64,000 bases of DNA from Nocardioides sp. (GTDB lineage Bacteria; Actinomycetota; Actinomycetes; Propionibacteriales; Nocardioidaceae), in NCBI RefSeq assembly GCF_030150155.1, contig NZ_JASLGR010000001.1:30118-94117 (forward strand), in the 5' to 3' direction. The translations under genes were made by a program, and so were the position numbers. A model generated the notes under the pieces. The model saw only the letters and a program-made list of their open reading frames with translations, had not been told where the DNA came from and did not search any database. Positions 24,806 through 32,446 of this stretch are shown here, piece by piece (the stretch's first letter is position 1; each line of letters begins with the position of its first letter).

Positions 24806-25972
24806 GTGCGTCACTTCGAGTTCCTGAGCGCCGAGGAGTCGGCCGCCCTCTTCTCCGTCGCCCCTGCCGAGTTCGACCGCGACGGCGAGCGCGACGTGCT
24901 CGCCACCGCGCTGGGCGCCACCCTCTACTCCCCGGCCACCCGGCCCGCGCTGGCCGAGGACCTGCTCCGTTCGCGGCGTCGCGGCGTGCTGAGCACGGTG
25001 GTCTGCCTCGAGGACGCGATCGCCGACGCCGACGTCGAGCAGGCCCGCGAGCACATGGTGGCGCAGCTGCGTTCCCTTGTCGGACGCGGCGACGAGCTGC
25101 CGCTGATCTTCGTCAGGGTCAGGGCCGTGGCCCAGATCGGCCGGATCGTCACCGACCTGGGGCCCGCGGTGAGCCTGGTCTCCGGGTTCGTGCTGCCCAA
25201 GTTCGCTCCCCGGATCGGGCGGGAGTACCTGGAGGCCGTCGTCACCGCCTCGCAGGCCGCCGGCCGGCACTTCTGGGCGATGCCGGTGATCGAGACCCCC
25301 GACGTGATCCATGCCGAGACCCGGGCCAAGGCCCTGGCCGGGATCAGCGACCTGCTGGGCGGCTTCGCCGAGCAGGTGCTGGCGATCCGGATCGGTGGGA
25401 CCGACTTCGCCTCGGCGTACGGATTGAGGCGACCCAAGGAGCTGACCATCTACGACGTGCGGCTGCTCGCCGACGTCCTGGCCGCCATCGTCAACCGCTT
25501 CGGACGCGCCGGTCTCGGCGGGTACGTCGTCACCGGACCGGTCTGGGAGTACTACTCCGACTCCGAGCGACTGTTCAAGCCCCAGCTGCGCGAGACCCCG
25601 TTCCGCGAGCATCAGCACGACCCCGCGCTGCGCGCCCAGCTGCTCGGCGCCGAGCTCGACGGCCTGATCCGTGAGGCGGTGCTCGACCGGGCCAACGGCC
25701 TGCTCGGCAAGACCGTCATCCATCCCACCCACGTCGCCCTGGTGCACGCCCTGTCGGTGGTCTCCCACGAGGACCACAGCGACGCGCTCGCCGTGCTCGG
25801 CCGCGGCGGCTCGGGCGGCGGCGCCTTCCGATCGGAGTACCGCAACAAGATGAACGAGACCAGCCCGCACCGCGCCTGGGCGGAGAAGACGGTCCGGCGC
25901 GCGGCGGCCTTCGGCGTCGCTGCCCCGGGCGTCACGTTCGCCGACCTGTGGGCGGCGGTGGAGCGTGGCTGA
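24806..25972 (+). CDS. Ter-island CitE-like C-C bond lyase (HpcH/HpaI TIM-barrel family)
   Basis: 388 residues. TIM-barrel lyase related to citrate lyase beta and malate synthase folds, of the Ter-associated subtype. Expected features are VVCLEDAI (metal/acid site, near residue 67), FVRVRAVAQIGRI, FVLPKFAPRIGREY, WAMPVIETPDVIH and ILAIRIGGTDFA-like AIRIGGTDF. A Ter-specific tail contains GKTVIHPTHVALVHAL. The GTG at 24806 is the only reasonable in-frame start, though its own ribosome site is weak. The stop overlaps the next start (8 bases). In published comparative genomics this enzyme belongs to a predicted pathway making a nucleoside-like metabolite. The substrate is unknown. Confidence 0.87.
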   Translation: MRHFEFLSAEESAALFSVAPAEFDRDGERDVLATALGATLYSPATRPALAEDLLRSRRRGVLSTVVCLEDAIADADVEQAREHMVAQLRSLVGRGDELPLIFVRVRAVAQIGRIVTDLGPAVSLVSGFVLPKFAPRIGREYLEAVVTASQAAGRHFWAMPVIETPDVIHAETRAKALAGISDLLGGFAEQVLAIRIGGTDFASAYGLRRPKELTIYDVRLLADVLAAIVNRFGRAGLGGYVVTGPVWEYYSDSERLFKPQLRETPFREHQHDPALRAQLLGAELDGLIREAVLDRANGLLGKTVIHPTHVALVHALSVVSHEDHSDALAVLGRGGSGGGAFRSEYRNKMNETSPHRAWAEKTVRRAAAFGVAAPGVTFADLWAAVERG

Positions 25973-27224
25973 GCCCACCACCGGGACCTGGAGCGGGGAG
26001 TGGGTCGCCCAGCGGCTCGGCGTGGAGGTTCCGGCCGACCTGCGTGGGTTGGCGGGGCTGGCGCTGCGGCGCAACCCGAAGCGCGCCCACCTGATCGTCT
26101 CCCCGGTGCTGGGCAAGCATGTCCCCGTCGACCCCCGCCGGGCGCGGGCCGCTGCCACCGAGCTCGGTGAGCGGGCGCTGGCGATGCTCGACGGCTGCGA
26201 GGAGCCGGTGGTGCTCGGCTACGCGGAGACCGCCACCGGGCTGGGGCACTGCGTGGCCGACGTACTGGAGGCGTCGTATCTGCACTCGACCCGGCGACGG
26301 TTCGCCGGGCGGGAGAGCGTGCTGGGGTTCGAGGAGCAGCACTCCCATGCGACCTCCCACGCGCTGCTGCCCGACGACCCGGGGATGCTCGACCTCGGTG
26401 GGCCGGTCGTGCTCGTCGACGACGAGCTCACCACCGGGGCGACGGTGCTGAACACGATCGCTGCGTTGGAGCAGCGCAGCTCCCATGAGCAGTACGTCGT
26501 CGCCGCCCTGCTCGACCTGCGGACCGCCGACGCGGTCGCGGAGATGGAGCGGTTCGCCGACGACCTCGGCGTCAGGATCGACGTGGTCAGCGTCGGCCGG
26601 GGCGAGGTCACCCTGCCCGCGGACGTGCTGGCGCGCGGTGGTGCGTTGGTGGCGGGACTGGGTGAGGCGGCGACGGGCGAGGCGGCGGCACGTCCTGCTG
26701 GACGGGTCCGGCGCCTGGAGCTGACCGGCGGCGAGGGCGTGCGCCAGGGTGGCCGGCACGGCTTCACCCCGGCCGACGCGCTGGCGCTGGAGGCGCGGCT
26801 GGGGCCGTGGGCCGACCAGATCGCTGCCGCACTGGAGCCGTCGGGGTCGGTGCACGTGCTGGGCACCGAGGAGCTGATGTACCTCCCGTTGCGGCTGGCC
26901 GAGACGGTCGCCGAGCTGCGCGGCGGCGGGGTGACGTTCTCCTCCACGACCCGTTCCCCGATCGCCGCTGTGGCCGATGCCGGCTACGCGATCGGCAGCG
27001 TGCTGCGCTTCGCGGCCCACGACGTCGCGGTGATCGCCGACGGCGCCGAGCCGGTGCCGCGGTTCGCCTACAACCTGGGCCGGGAGCGGTTCGACCAGAT
27101 CGTGGTGGTGCTCGACGCCGACGCCGACACCGCCGAGGCCCACGCGCCGGGCGGGGTGGTGCCGGCGCTGGCGGCGGTGGCTGGCGAGGTGCTGGTCGTG
27201 GTGCTGCCGCGGGAGCAGGGGTGA
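25965..27224 (+). CDS. Ter-island phosphoribosyltransferase with C-terminal TRSP domain
   Basis: 419 residues. The N-terminal half is an orotate-type phosphoribosyltransferase: the PRPP-binding motif VVLVDDELTTGATV is near residues 148-161, preceded by GYAETATGLGH and the TRRRF segment. The C-terminal half is the TRSP domain, named for its Thr-Arg-Ser-Pro motif, seen here as FSSTTRSPIAAV near residue 327. The GTG start overlaps the stop of the CitE-like gene, and its own stop overlaps the next start (GTGA). Predicted to attach a ribose phosphate to a base-like product of the neighbouring lyase; not tested experimentally here. Confidence 0.9.
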   Translation: MAEPTTGTWSGEWVAQRLGVEVPADLRGLAGLALRRNPKRAHLIVSPVLGKHVPVDPRRARAAATELGERALAMLDGCEEPVVLGYAETATGLGHCVADVLEASYLHSTRRRFAGRESVLGFEEQHSHATSHALLPDDPGMLDLGGPVVLVDDELTTGATVLNTIAALEQRSSHEQYVVAALLDLRTADAVAEMERFADDLGVRIDVVSVGRGEVTLPADVLARGGALVAGLGEAATGEAAARPAGRVRRLELTGGEGVRQGGRHGFTPADALALEARLGPWADQIAAALEPSGSVHVLGTEELMYLPLRLAETVAELRGGGVTFSSTTRSPIAAVADAGYAIGSVLRFAAHDVAVIADGAEPVPRFAYNLGRERFDQIVVVLDADADTAEAHAPGGVVPALAAVAGEVLVVVLPREQG

Positions 27225-28375
27225 GTGGCGTGAGTGGGTCGCCGCTGCGCGGGCAGGGTGGAGCATCGCCGCTGCGCGGCTCAACCTTCGGGAGCTACCA
27301 GCCGGCGGAGGTCGCCTGGCTGCTCCAGGACCTCTCCCACGTCACCCTCGAGGCCCCCACCGAGGAGCGCGAGGAGGCGATCCAGTCGGGTCGCGGGCAC
27401 TACGCGGAGTCGCTGCCGATCGAGTACACCCCCGACGCCGCCTACCAGGCGCTCTATGCGGAGTCGCTGGCCGCGACAGCGCGCCGGGTGGCGGTCTGTG
27501 TCGGCACCGTCACCGAGCTGGCCCTGGAACGCCGCGGACCCGGTCTGGTGCTGACCTCGCTGGCCCGGGCCGGGGTGCCGATCGGGATCCTGATGCGGCG
27601 CTGGGCGGCGCACCGGCACGGCCTGGAGGTGGAGCACTACGCGATGTCGATCGTGCGCGGCCGCGGGATCGACCGGGTTGCGCTGGAGTACCTCGCGGCC
27701 CACCACGACTCCGCCGACGTGCTCTTCGTCGACGGCTGGACCGGCAAGGGGATGATCGCCCGCGAGCTGACCGCCGCACTGGCCTCGGCCAACGCCGCGC
27801 TCGGCACGGCGTTCCGCGACGACCTCGCCGTGCTGGCCGACACCGGACACTGCGTCGACCTGTACGGCACCCGCGACGACTTCCTGATCCCCTCGGCCTG
27901 CCTCAACTCGACCGTGTCGGGGCTGGTCTCACGGACCGTGCTCAACGACGACCTGATCGGGCCCGGTGAGTTCCACGGCGCGAAGTTCTATGCCGACCTC
28001 GCCCCCGCCGACGTCTCCGAGGCGTTCCTCGATGCGGTGACGGCGTACTTCGGGGAGGTGGGCGACGAGGTCGAGGCCGCGGTCGCGGAGCTGCGGCTCG
28101 CGGACCGCCGGCCGACCTGGAGCGGGCGGGCGGTGGTGCGCGAGATCGGGGCGGCGTACGGCATCGCGGAGGAGAACCTGATCAAGCCCGGAGTCGGCGA
28201 GACCACCCGGGTGCTGCTGCGCCGGGTGCCGTGGCGGGTGCTGGTGCGCGCCGGTGCGCTGGGGGAGGTGCCGCACATCGTCAGGCTCGCCCAGGCGCGC
28301 GGCGTACCGATCGAGGAGGTGCCCGACCTCGGCTACACCACGGTCGGCCTGATCAAGCCGCGGGACATCGGGTGA
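27221..28375 (+). CDS. StiP-family protein (predicted cysteine protease-like) of the Ter island
   Basis: 384 residues. The family StiP is found with Ter phosphoribosyltransferases. Recognisable parts are STFGSYQPAEVAWLLQDLS near the start, HYAESLPIEYTP, SLARAGVPIGILMRRWA, HYAMSIVRGRGID, VDGWTGKGMIARELT and a cysteine-containing segment TGHCVDLYGTRDDFLIPSAC that may hold the reactive cysteine. GTG starts are possible at 27221 and 27230. Both neighbours overlap by four bases, indicating strict co-expression. The family has been called a cysteine protease, but the WTGKG and phosphoribosyl-like segments also fit a phosphoribosyltransferase-derived fold. Confidence 0.87.
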   Translation: MSGVSGSPLRGQGGASPLRGSTFGSYQPAEVAWLLQDLSHVTLEAPTEEREEAIQSGRGHYAESLPIEYTPDAAYQALYAESLAATARRVAVCVGTVTELALERRGPGLVLTSLARAGVPIGILMRRWAAHRHGLEVEHYAMSIVRGRGIDRVALEYLAAHHDSADVLFVDGWTGKGMIARELTAALASANAALGTAFRDDLAVLADTGHCVDLYGTRDDFLIPSACLNSTVSGLVSRTVLNDDLIGPGEFHGAKFYADLAPADVSEAFLDAVTAYFGEVGDEVEAAVAELRLADRRPTWSGRAVVREIGAAYGIAEENLIKPGVGETTRVLLRRVPWRVLVRAGALGEVPHIVRLAQARGVPIEEVPDLGYTTVGLIKPRDIG

Positions 28376-29196
28376 GCGCGACCCCGCAGACCGTCGTCGC
28401 CTCCGACCTGGACCGGACCCTGATCTACTCCGCGTCGGCCGCCGGTGGGGCCGAGGCCGTCGCCGATGCCCGCTGCGTCGAGCTGTACGACGGCCAGCCG
28501 CTGTCCTACGTCAGCGCAGCCGCCGCCACCGCGATCGCCGGGCTGCTCGACGCCGGTGCTCTGGTCCCGGTCACGACCCGCACCGTGGCTCAGTTTCAGC
28601 GGATCACGCTGCCGGGCCGGGCGGCACGGTTCGCCGTCTGCGCCAACGGTGGGCGGCTGCTGGTCGACGGAGCCGACGACCTCGACCACCGCGCCCACGT
28701 CACGGCGGTGCTGGCCGAGTGCGCGCCGCTCGCGGAGGCGACGGCGGCGTTCGGGCGCTGGTGCGGCGAGGTCGCGACCCCGGACGTCGGTGGTGCTCCG
28801 CGCGAGCGCGACGCCGAAGGGCTGTTCTGCTACGCCGTGTTCGCCGTGCGGGCCCCCGACACCGCCGAGATCGACCGGCTGGGCGCCCTGATGGCCGACC
28901 TCGGCTGGGTGGTCTCGGCCCAGGGCCGCAAGGTCTACTGCACCCCGCGGACCCTGTCCAAGGAGTCGGCCCTGTCCTACCTCGGCGAGGTGCACCGCCT
29001 GACGGTGGCGGCCGTCGCGGGTGACTCGCTGCTCGACGCGGGGATGCTGGCCCGCTACGGCGGCTGGGTGCCGCGCGACTCCGAGCTGGAGCGGCGCGGG
29101 TTCGCAGCCCCCGGGGTGGCGCTGACCGCCGGCTCCGGGTTGGCGGCGGGTGAGGAGATCCTCGGCCGGTTCGGGGCCCTCGTCCACCGCCGTTGA
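28372..29196 (+). CDS. HAD-superfamily hydrolase of the Ter island
   Basis: 274 residues. HAD motif I is ASDLDRTLIYS (residues 12-22), motif II is the threonine in LVPVTTRTVAQF, a lysine appears in LSKESALSYL, and motif IV is VAAVAGDSLLDAGML. It has the Cof-type cap between motifs II and III. Likely phosphatase for the product of the island's phosphoribosyltransferase, dephosphorylating a nucleotide-like compound. Last gene of the four-gene operon; the GTG start overlaps the StiP stop. No ATP-grasp gene, often part of such islands, follows it. Confidence 0.88.
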   Translation: MSATPQTVVASDLDRTLIYSASAAGGAEAVADARCVELYDGQPLSYVSAAAATAIAGLLDAGALVPVTTRTVAQFQRITLPGRAARFAVCANGGRLLVDGADDLDHRAHVTAVLAECAPLAEATAAFGRWCGEVATPDVGGAPRERDAEGLFCYAVFAVRAPDTAEIDRLGALMADLGWVVSAQGRKVYCTPRTLSKESALSYLGEVHRLTVAAVAGDSLLDAGMLARYGGWVPRDSELERRGFAAPGVALTAGSGLAAGEEILGRFGALVHRR

Positions 29197-29233
29197 CGGG
29201 CGGGGCAGAGCGCGGGCGCGGGCTGTGCCCCGG

Positions 29234-29860
29234 TCACGGGGAGGGCGGGAGGACGTCGACCCGGAGCGGTGCGCACAGGTCGATCAGCCACAGCAGATCG
29301 GCACCGGTGGCGAAGATGCGGCCGAACCCGGTGTCGTGGGTGAGGGCGTCGGCACACCGGTCGCCGAAGAAGACGTAGGCCAGCACGTCGATGCACTGAC
29401 GTGACATCCACGCCACCCCGTCGAGACCGGCAGCGTGGGCGGCGTGAGCCCAGGCCACCGTCTCGCCGTACCGCGACGCGGGCGTCGAGGTGACCTCGTC
29501 GGCGCTGGCGTGGAGCCGCCGCAGGCCGAGGCCGTGCAGCGCCGCCAGCCGGAGCGGACGGGTGAGGGTGAGTCGGCTCATCACCGTCGAGGCGTAGGTG
29601 TCGTAGTCGAGGTAGCCACCGGCCAGGGGAACGTCGTGCAGCAGGGTCTCAGCCACCGCCCCGTTCTCGGCTGCGGCGGCATACAGCACCGGCACCGGCA
29701 CGCCGTGCTGGTCGGGGAAGAAGGCGAACCGTGATGGCGCACCCAGGCCGGGGTTGAACTGGTGCGGGGCGAAGCGGCTGCTGTGGACGCGGTAGAGCGC
29801 GGTGCCCGCAGGGAGGGTGTCGATCTCGGGGATGAACGGCTCGGGTGGCCGTCGGGTCAC
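29234..29860 (-). CDS. RES-domain toxin (MbcT-like NAD+-degrading family)
   Basis: 208 residues. The RES domain is named for conserved Arg, Glu and Ser; here the arginine is in TALYRVHSSRFAP, the glutamate in AAENGAVAETLLHDV and a serine in STVMSRLTLTRPL. Characterised members such as MbcT deplete NAD+. The GTG start overlaps the TGA of the upstream DUF2384-type gene (GTGA). Antitoxin first, toxin second is the usual order for RES/Xre modules. Convergent with the HAD gene of the Ter island. Confidence 0.88.
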   Translation of the reverse strand: MTRRPPEPFIPEIDTLPAGTALYRVHSSRFAPHQFNPGLGAPSRFAFFPDQHGVPVPVLYAAAAENGAVAETLLHDVPLAGGYLDYDTYASTVMSRLTLTRPLRLAALHGLGLRRLHASADEVTSTPASRYGETVAWAHAAHAAGLDGVAWMSRQCIDVLAYVFFGDRCADALTHDTGFGRIFATGADLLWLIDLCAPLRVDVLPPSP

Positions 29861-30363
29861 CAGGCCACGTCCCAGGCGCGGGAGGCGAGGTCGATGACCC
29901 GGTCGGGGTGCTCGACGAGCAGGTCGACCGGTCGCTGTCCGTCGAGGTACGTCGTGGGGGCGACGAGCCACTGCACGACCCCGGTCTCGGAGCGGCCGTG
30001 CTCGATCGCGAGGCGGCGCAGCGTCTCGATCGCGGGCAGGGGCTGTCCGGTGGGGGCGAACTGGAATCCGGGGTAGAGCATCTGGTGGCCCCGCCGGATC
30101 GCCACCAGGCGTCCGGCCATCCGGGCGCTGGCCGCGAGGTTGCGCGGGGCGCTGGAGCGCGACCCCATCTGGCGACCGGCCTCGGTCGCCGAGAGCAGGC
30201 CGAACTCGGTCTCGATCTGCGCGTAGAGGTTCTGCTCGGCCTGGACCGCGCGCGCCAGCGCCGGTGCGGTGTAGGTCGGCACCGAGGCCAGGGCTTCGCC
30301 GACCGCCGTCGCACTGCTGCGGATGAGGCGATCGCTGTGGATCAGCTCCTCGACGGTAGCCAT
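29857..30363 (-). CDS. Xre/MbcA/ParS-like (DUF2384-type) antitoxin
   Basis: 168 residues from the ATG at 30363; a GTG at 30372 is also possible, but GGAAGG sits too close to it. The central region is helical and HTH-like (LLSATEAGRQMGSRSSAPRN, LAASARMAGRLVAI). The C-terminus has the DUF2384 toxin-binding end (WLVAPTTYLDGQRPVDLLVE, HPDRVIDLASRAW). Neutralises the RES toxin encoded directly downstream and probably represses its own promoter, which carries two GCACTT repeats. Confidence 0.85.
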   Translation of the reverse strand: MATVEELIHSDRLIRSSATAVGEALASVPTYTAPALARAVQAEQNLYAQIETEFGLLSATEAGRQMGSRSSAPRNLAASARMAGRLVAIRRGHQMLYPGFQFAPTGQPLPAIETLRRLAIEHGRSETGVVQWLVAPTTYLDGQRPVDLLVEHPDRVIDLASRAWDVAW

Positions 30364-30395
30364 CTCGCTCACCTTCCGTGCGGTTCGTGCATGTG

Positions 30396-30418
30396 ATTCT
30401 ACCGCACTTTCTGCACTT
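30396..30418 (-). promoter_or_regulatory. Probable promoter of the RES/Xre pair with direct repeats
   Basis: Reading the minus strand, AAGTGC occurs twice with 9-bp spacing (30418-30413 and 30409-30404), directly before a -10-like TAGAAT (30401-30396). The repeats would lie inside the RNA polymerase footprint, as expected for an autoregulated toxin-antitoxin operator. Confidence 0.45.
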
Positions 30419-30477
30419 CGCTCCGGGGTGAGAGAGCCTGTGGTGGAGCCTCACCGTGGATCGGCGAGGATGGAGTC

Positions 30478-31095
30478 ATGTCCGACTCTGCCGCCCGTCC
30501 GCGTTGGTTCACCGAGACCGAGGACGGCCACTCCCAGTGGTACGTCGACCGCTTCCGTGCCCTGGCCGAGGAGGGGGCCGACCTGCTCGGGGAGGCACGC
30601 TTCGCCGACACGATGGCGGGGCGCGGGAGTCGGATCCTCGATGCCGGGTGCGGTGCCGGTCGGATGGCCGGTGCGCTCGCCGAGGCGGGGCACACCGTGG
30701 TCGGGCTCGACGCGGACCCGGTGCTGATCGAGGCCGCTCGCGCTGACCATCCGGGGCCGTCGTACGCGGTCGTGGACCTCAGTCGGATGACGCTCGCCGA
30801 CGTCGGCGGGGAGCCGGTCGACCTGACGGTCTGCGCCGGCAATGTGATGGTCTTCGTCGCGCCCGGAACCGAGCGGACCGTGCTCGCGAACCTCTGCGCC
30901 GTCACGCGTGTCGGTGGCCGGGTCGTGGTCGGCTTCCGTCGCGACGACGCCTATCCGTTCGAGGCGTACGACGCCGACCTGGCCGCACTGGCGGCGGACG
31001 GGGTGGCCGACGTCGAGCAGCGCTACTCGACGTGGCACCTCGACCCGTTCGGTGCCGACTCCGACTTCGCGGTGACGGTGCTGCGGGTGCGCTGA
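30478..31095 (+). CDS. Class I SAM-dependent methyltransferase
   Basis: 205 residues. SAM-binding motif I is ILDAGCGAGRMAGALAE (residues about 51-67), followed by the acidic residue in VVGLDADPVLIEAA. Motif II/III region is LTVCAGNVMVFVAPG and VGGRVVVGFRRDD. Small-molecule methyltransferase of the Methyltransf_25/11 type; substrate unknown. It is followed after 4 bp by the convergent small HTH gene. Confidence 0.85.
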   Translation: MSDSAARPRWFTETEDGHSQWYVDRFRALAEEGADLLGEARFADTMAGRGSRILDAGCGAGRMAGALAEAGHTVVGLDADPVLIEAARADHPGPSYAVVDLSRMTLADVGGEPVDLTVCAGNVMVFVAPGTERTVLANLCAVTRVGGRVVVGFRRDDAYPFEAYDADLAALAADGVADVEQRYSTWHLDPFGADSDFAVTVLRVR

Positions 31096-31099
31096 CCGG

Positions 31100-31396
31100 C
31101 TAGGGCGTGCCCTGCGGGTCCGCGAGGAGCGGCTTGAACCGCTTCATCGCGGCCTGGTGGGAGACCCCGAGCACGCCGGCGATCATCGCCCAGGGCGTGC
31201 CTTCGGCGCGGGCGGAGCGGACGCCGTCGAGGATCGTCTGCTCGGCGCTCGCCCGGGCCTGCACCCCCTGGAGCAGCTGCTCCAGGCGAGGGTCGGTCCA
31301 CACCGAGGCGCGGGAGAGGTCGAGATCGTCGGAGGCGAAGACGTCGGCAAGGCGCTCGCTCTCCTGGGGGCTGGGGCGGTGGGTCGTGGTGGTCAT
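31100..31396 (-). CDS. Small HTH protein, candidate antitoxin
   Basis: 98 residues with a C-terminal helix-turn-helix (GTPWAMIAGVLGVSHQAAMKR, residues about 66-86). The N-terminal half is helical and acidic, suitable for binding a partner. Its ATG overlaps the stop of the 75-residue gene upstream (ATGA). The small-toxin-then-HTH order resembles BrnT/BrnA and HigBA-like modules. The family could not be named from sequence alone. Confidence 0.7.
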   Translation of the reverse strand: MTTTTHRPSPQESERLADVFASDDLDLSRASVWTDPRLEQLLQGVQARASAEQTILDGVRSARAEGTPWAMIAGVLGVSHQAAMKRFKPLLADPQGTP

Positions 31397-31620
31397 CGTG
31401 TGTGCCCGGGGTGGTGGAGGAACTTCCGCCGCGCGGGCATCGCGTGGAAGATCCAGGTCTCATCGAAGGTGACGCCGAGCTCGACCAGGGCTCCCGACGA
31501 CGTCGCTCCGATGACGATCAGCCCGTCGTCCAGGAGGAAGACCCGGACCCGGTTCCGATAGGCGTGGAGCATGTCGGCCGTCGAGATGCCGTGACGATGG
31601 GCGCTGGCGAGCACCTTCAT
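31393..31620 (-). CDS. Small basic protein, candidate toxin (BrnT-like or similar)
   Basis: 75 residues: MKVLASAHRHGISTADMLHA, then AYRNRVRVFLLDDGLIVIGA and a C-terminal VELGVTFDETWIFHAMPARR. The HRHGIS...H and R-rich pattern with a compact alpha/beta prediction resembles small RNase-like toxins of the BrnT/RelE grade. Co-translated with the HTH gene downstream. A perfect TGCAAC-N4-GTTGCA palindrome lies between the -10 and the ATG, as expected for self-repression. Confidence 0.65.
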   Translation of the reverse strand: MKVLASAHRHGISTADMLHAYRNRVRVFLLDDGLIVIGATSSGALVELGVTFDETWIFHAMPARRKFLHHPGHTR

Positions 31621-31623
31621 GTC

Positions 31624-31645
31624 TGCAACTCTGGTTGCAATGATA
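31624..31645 (-). promoter_or_regulatory. Operator TGCAAC-TCTG-GTTGCA with adjacent -10 TATCAT
   Basis: A perfect 6-4-6 inverted repeat (31624-31639) ends three bases before the ATG of the candidate toxin. Immediately upstream on the minus strand is TATCAT (31645-31640), a good -10. A bound dimer would block transcription initiation. It fits autoregulation by the HTH protein. Confidence 0.55.
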
Positions 31646-31803
31646 CGTGGTTCATGGCGGGAACGCTAGAGAGATCGGGAGACGAGGATGAGGGCCGTCG
31701 GCGGGCCTGTGGACAACGCCCCGTCCACCCGCGACTGTGGATGATTCCTGGCTCGCCGTGGGTATTCCGTTGAGCGGAAGCAGCCTTCGCCACGGCGCCG
31801 GAG

Positions 31804-32322
31804 ATGGCTAGAACTGTGCCCATGACCAGCTCTGAGTACGTCGTCCCCGCCGCCTCCTGGGAGACGCTCGTCGCCCGCGTGTCAGCGTTGGAGGACAAGG
31901 ACGCGATCGCCGCGGTGATCACCGCGTACGGCCCCGCCGTCGATGCCGGTGACGCGGAGGCCGTCGGGCGGCTCTGGGCCGAGGACGCCGTCTACGACAT
32001 CGATCTGGGCACCTTCGAGGGCCGGGCGGCGATCATGGAGATGGTGCGCACGCGGCCGCACCAGGACTACATCCACGAGGGCTGCGGTCACCTGATCGAC
32101 CCGATCCACGTCCAGGTGGACGGCGACACCGCGGTGGCGACGTGCCACTCGATGCTGGTGCGCCGGATGGCCGACGGCGACGGGTTCTGGGTGTGGCGGG
32201 TCACCGCCAGCCGCTTCGACATGGTGCGGCGCGAGGGTGGCTGGCTCATCCAGCGGCGTACGACGCGGCTGCTGGACGGCTCCGAGGCGGGCCGGACGCT
32301 GCTCGGCCGCGCCCAGGGCTGA
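31804..32322 (+). CDS. SnoaL-like/NTF2-fold protein
   Basis: 172 residues. NTF2 fold shown by EDKDAIAAVITAYGPAVDAG, EAVGRLWAEDAVYDID, GRAAIMEMVRT, VDGDTAVATCHSMLV and EGGWLIQRRTTRLLDGSE. The tyrosine/aspartate arrangement resembles SnoaL_4 and limonene-epoxide-hydrolase or scytalone-dehydratase-like members, but the activity is unknown. An internal ATG at 31822 (MTSSEYVV) preceded by TAGAAC could be the true, leaderless start. The final codons and stop are part of a 13-bp tandem repeat that continues downstream. Confidence 0.8.
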   Translation: MARTVPMTSSEYVVPAASWETLVARVSALEDKDAIAAVITAYGPAVDAGDAEAVGRLWAEDAVYDIDLGTFEGRAAIMEMVRTRPHQDYIHEGCGHLIDPIHVQVDGDTAVATCHSMLVRRMADGDGFWVWRVTASRFDMVRREGGWLIQRRTTRLLDGSEAGRTLLGRAQG

Positions 32323-32371
32323 CGCCCAGGGCTGATGCCTCAGCCTGACGCCCGGGCCTGACACCCAGGGC
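32307..32371 (+). repeat. 13-bp tandem repeat, five units, spanning the stop codon
   Basis: Units: CCGCGCCCAGGGC, TGACGCCCAGGGC, TGATGCCTCAGCC, TGACGCCCGGGCC, TGACACCCAGGGC. The period is exactly 13 and most units begin with TGA. The second unit supplies the stop codon of the SnoaL-like gene, so copy-number change would leave the protein end nearly unaltered. Confidence 0.75.
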
Positions 32372-32382
32372 CGAGACACGCA

Positions 32383-32426
32383 TCGGGGCCAGGTCCGGAT
32401 CGCTTCCGCGACGGACCTGGCCCCGA
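32383..32426. terminator. Bidirectional terminator hairpin
   Basis: A perfect 15-bp stem TCGGGGCCAGGTCCG / CGGACCTGGCCCCGA with a 14-base loop, located between two convergent genes (ends at 32322 and 32447). Symmetry lets it serve both strands. Confidence 0.75.
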
Positions 32427-32446
32427 CTCTGTCTCAGGTCAGTGCC

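Noticed and set aside
31808..31825. TAGAAC upstream of the SnoaL-like gene as a KstR half-site
   Set aside because: No second half-site at the right spacing; more likely a -10 element.
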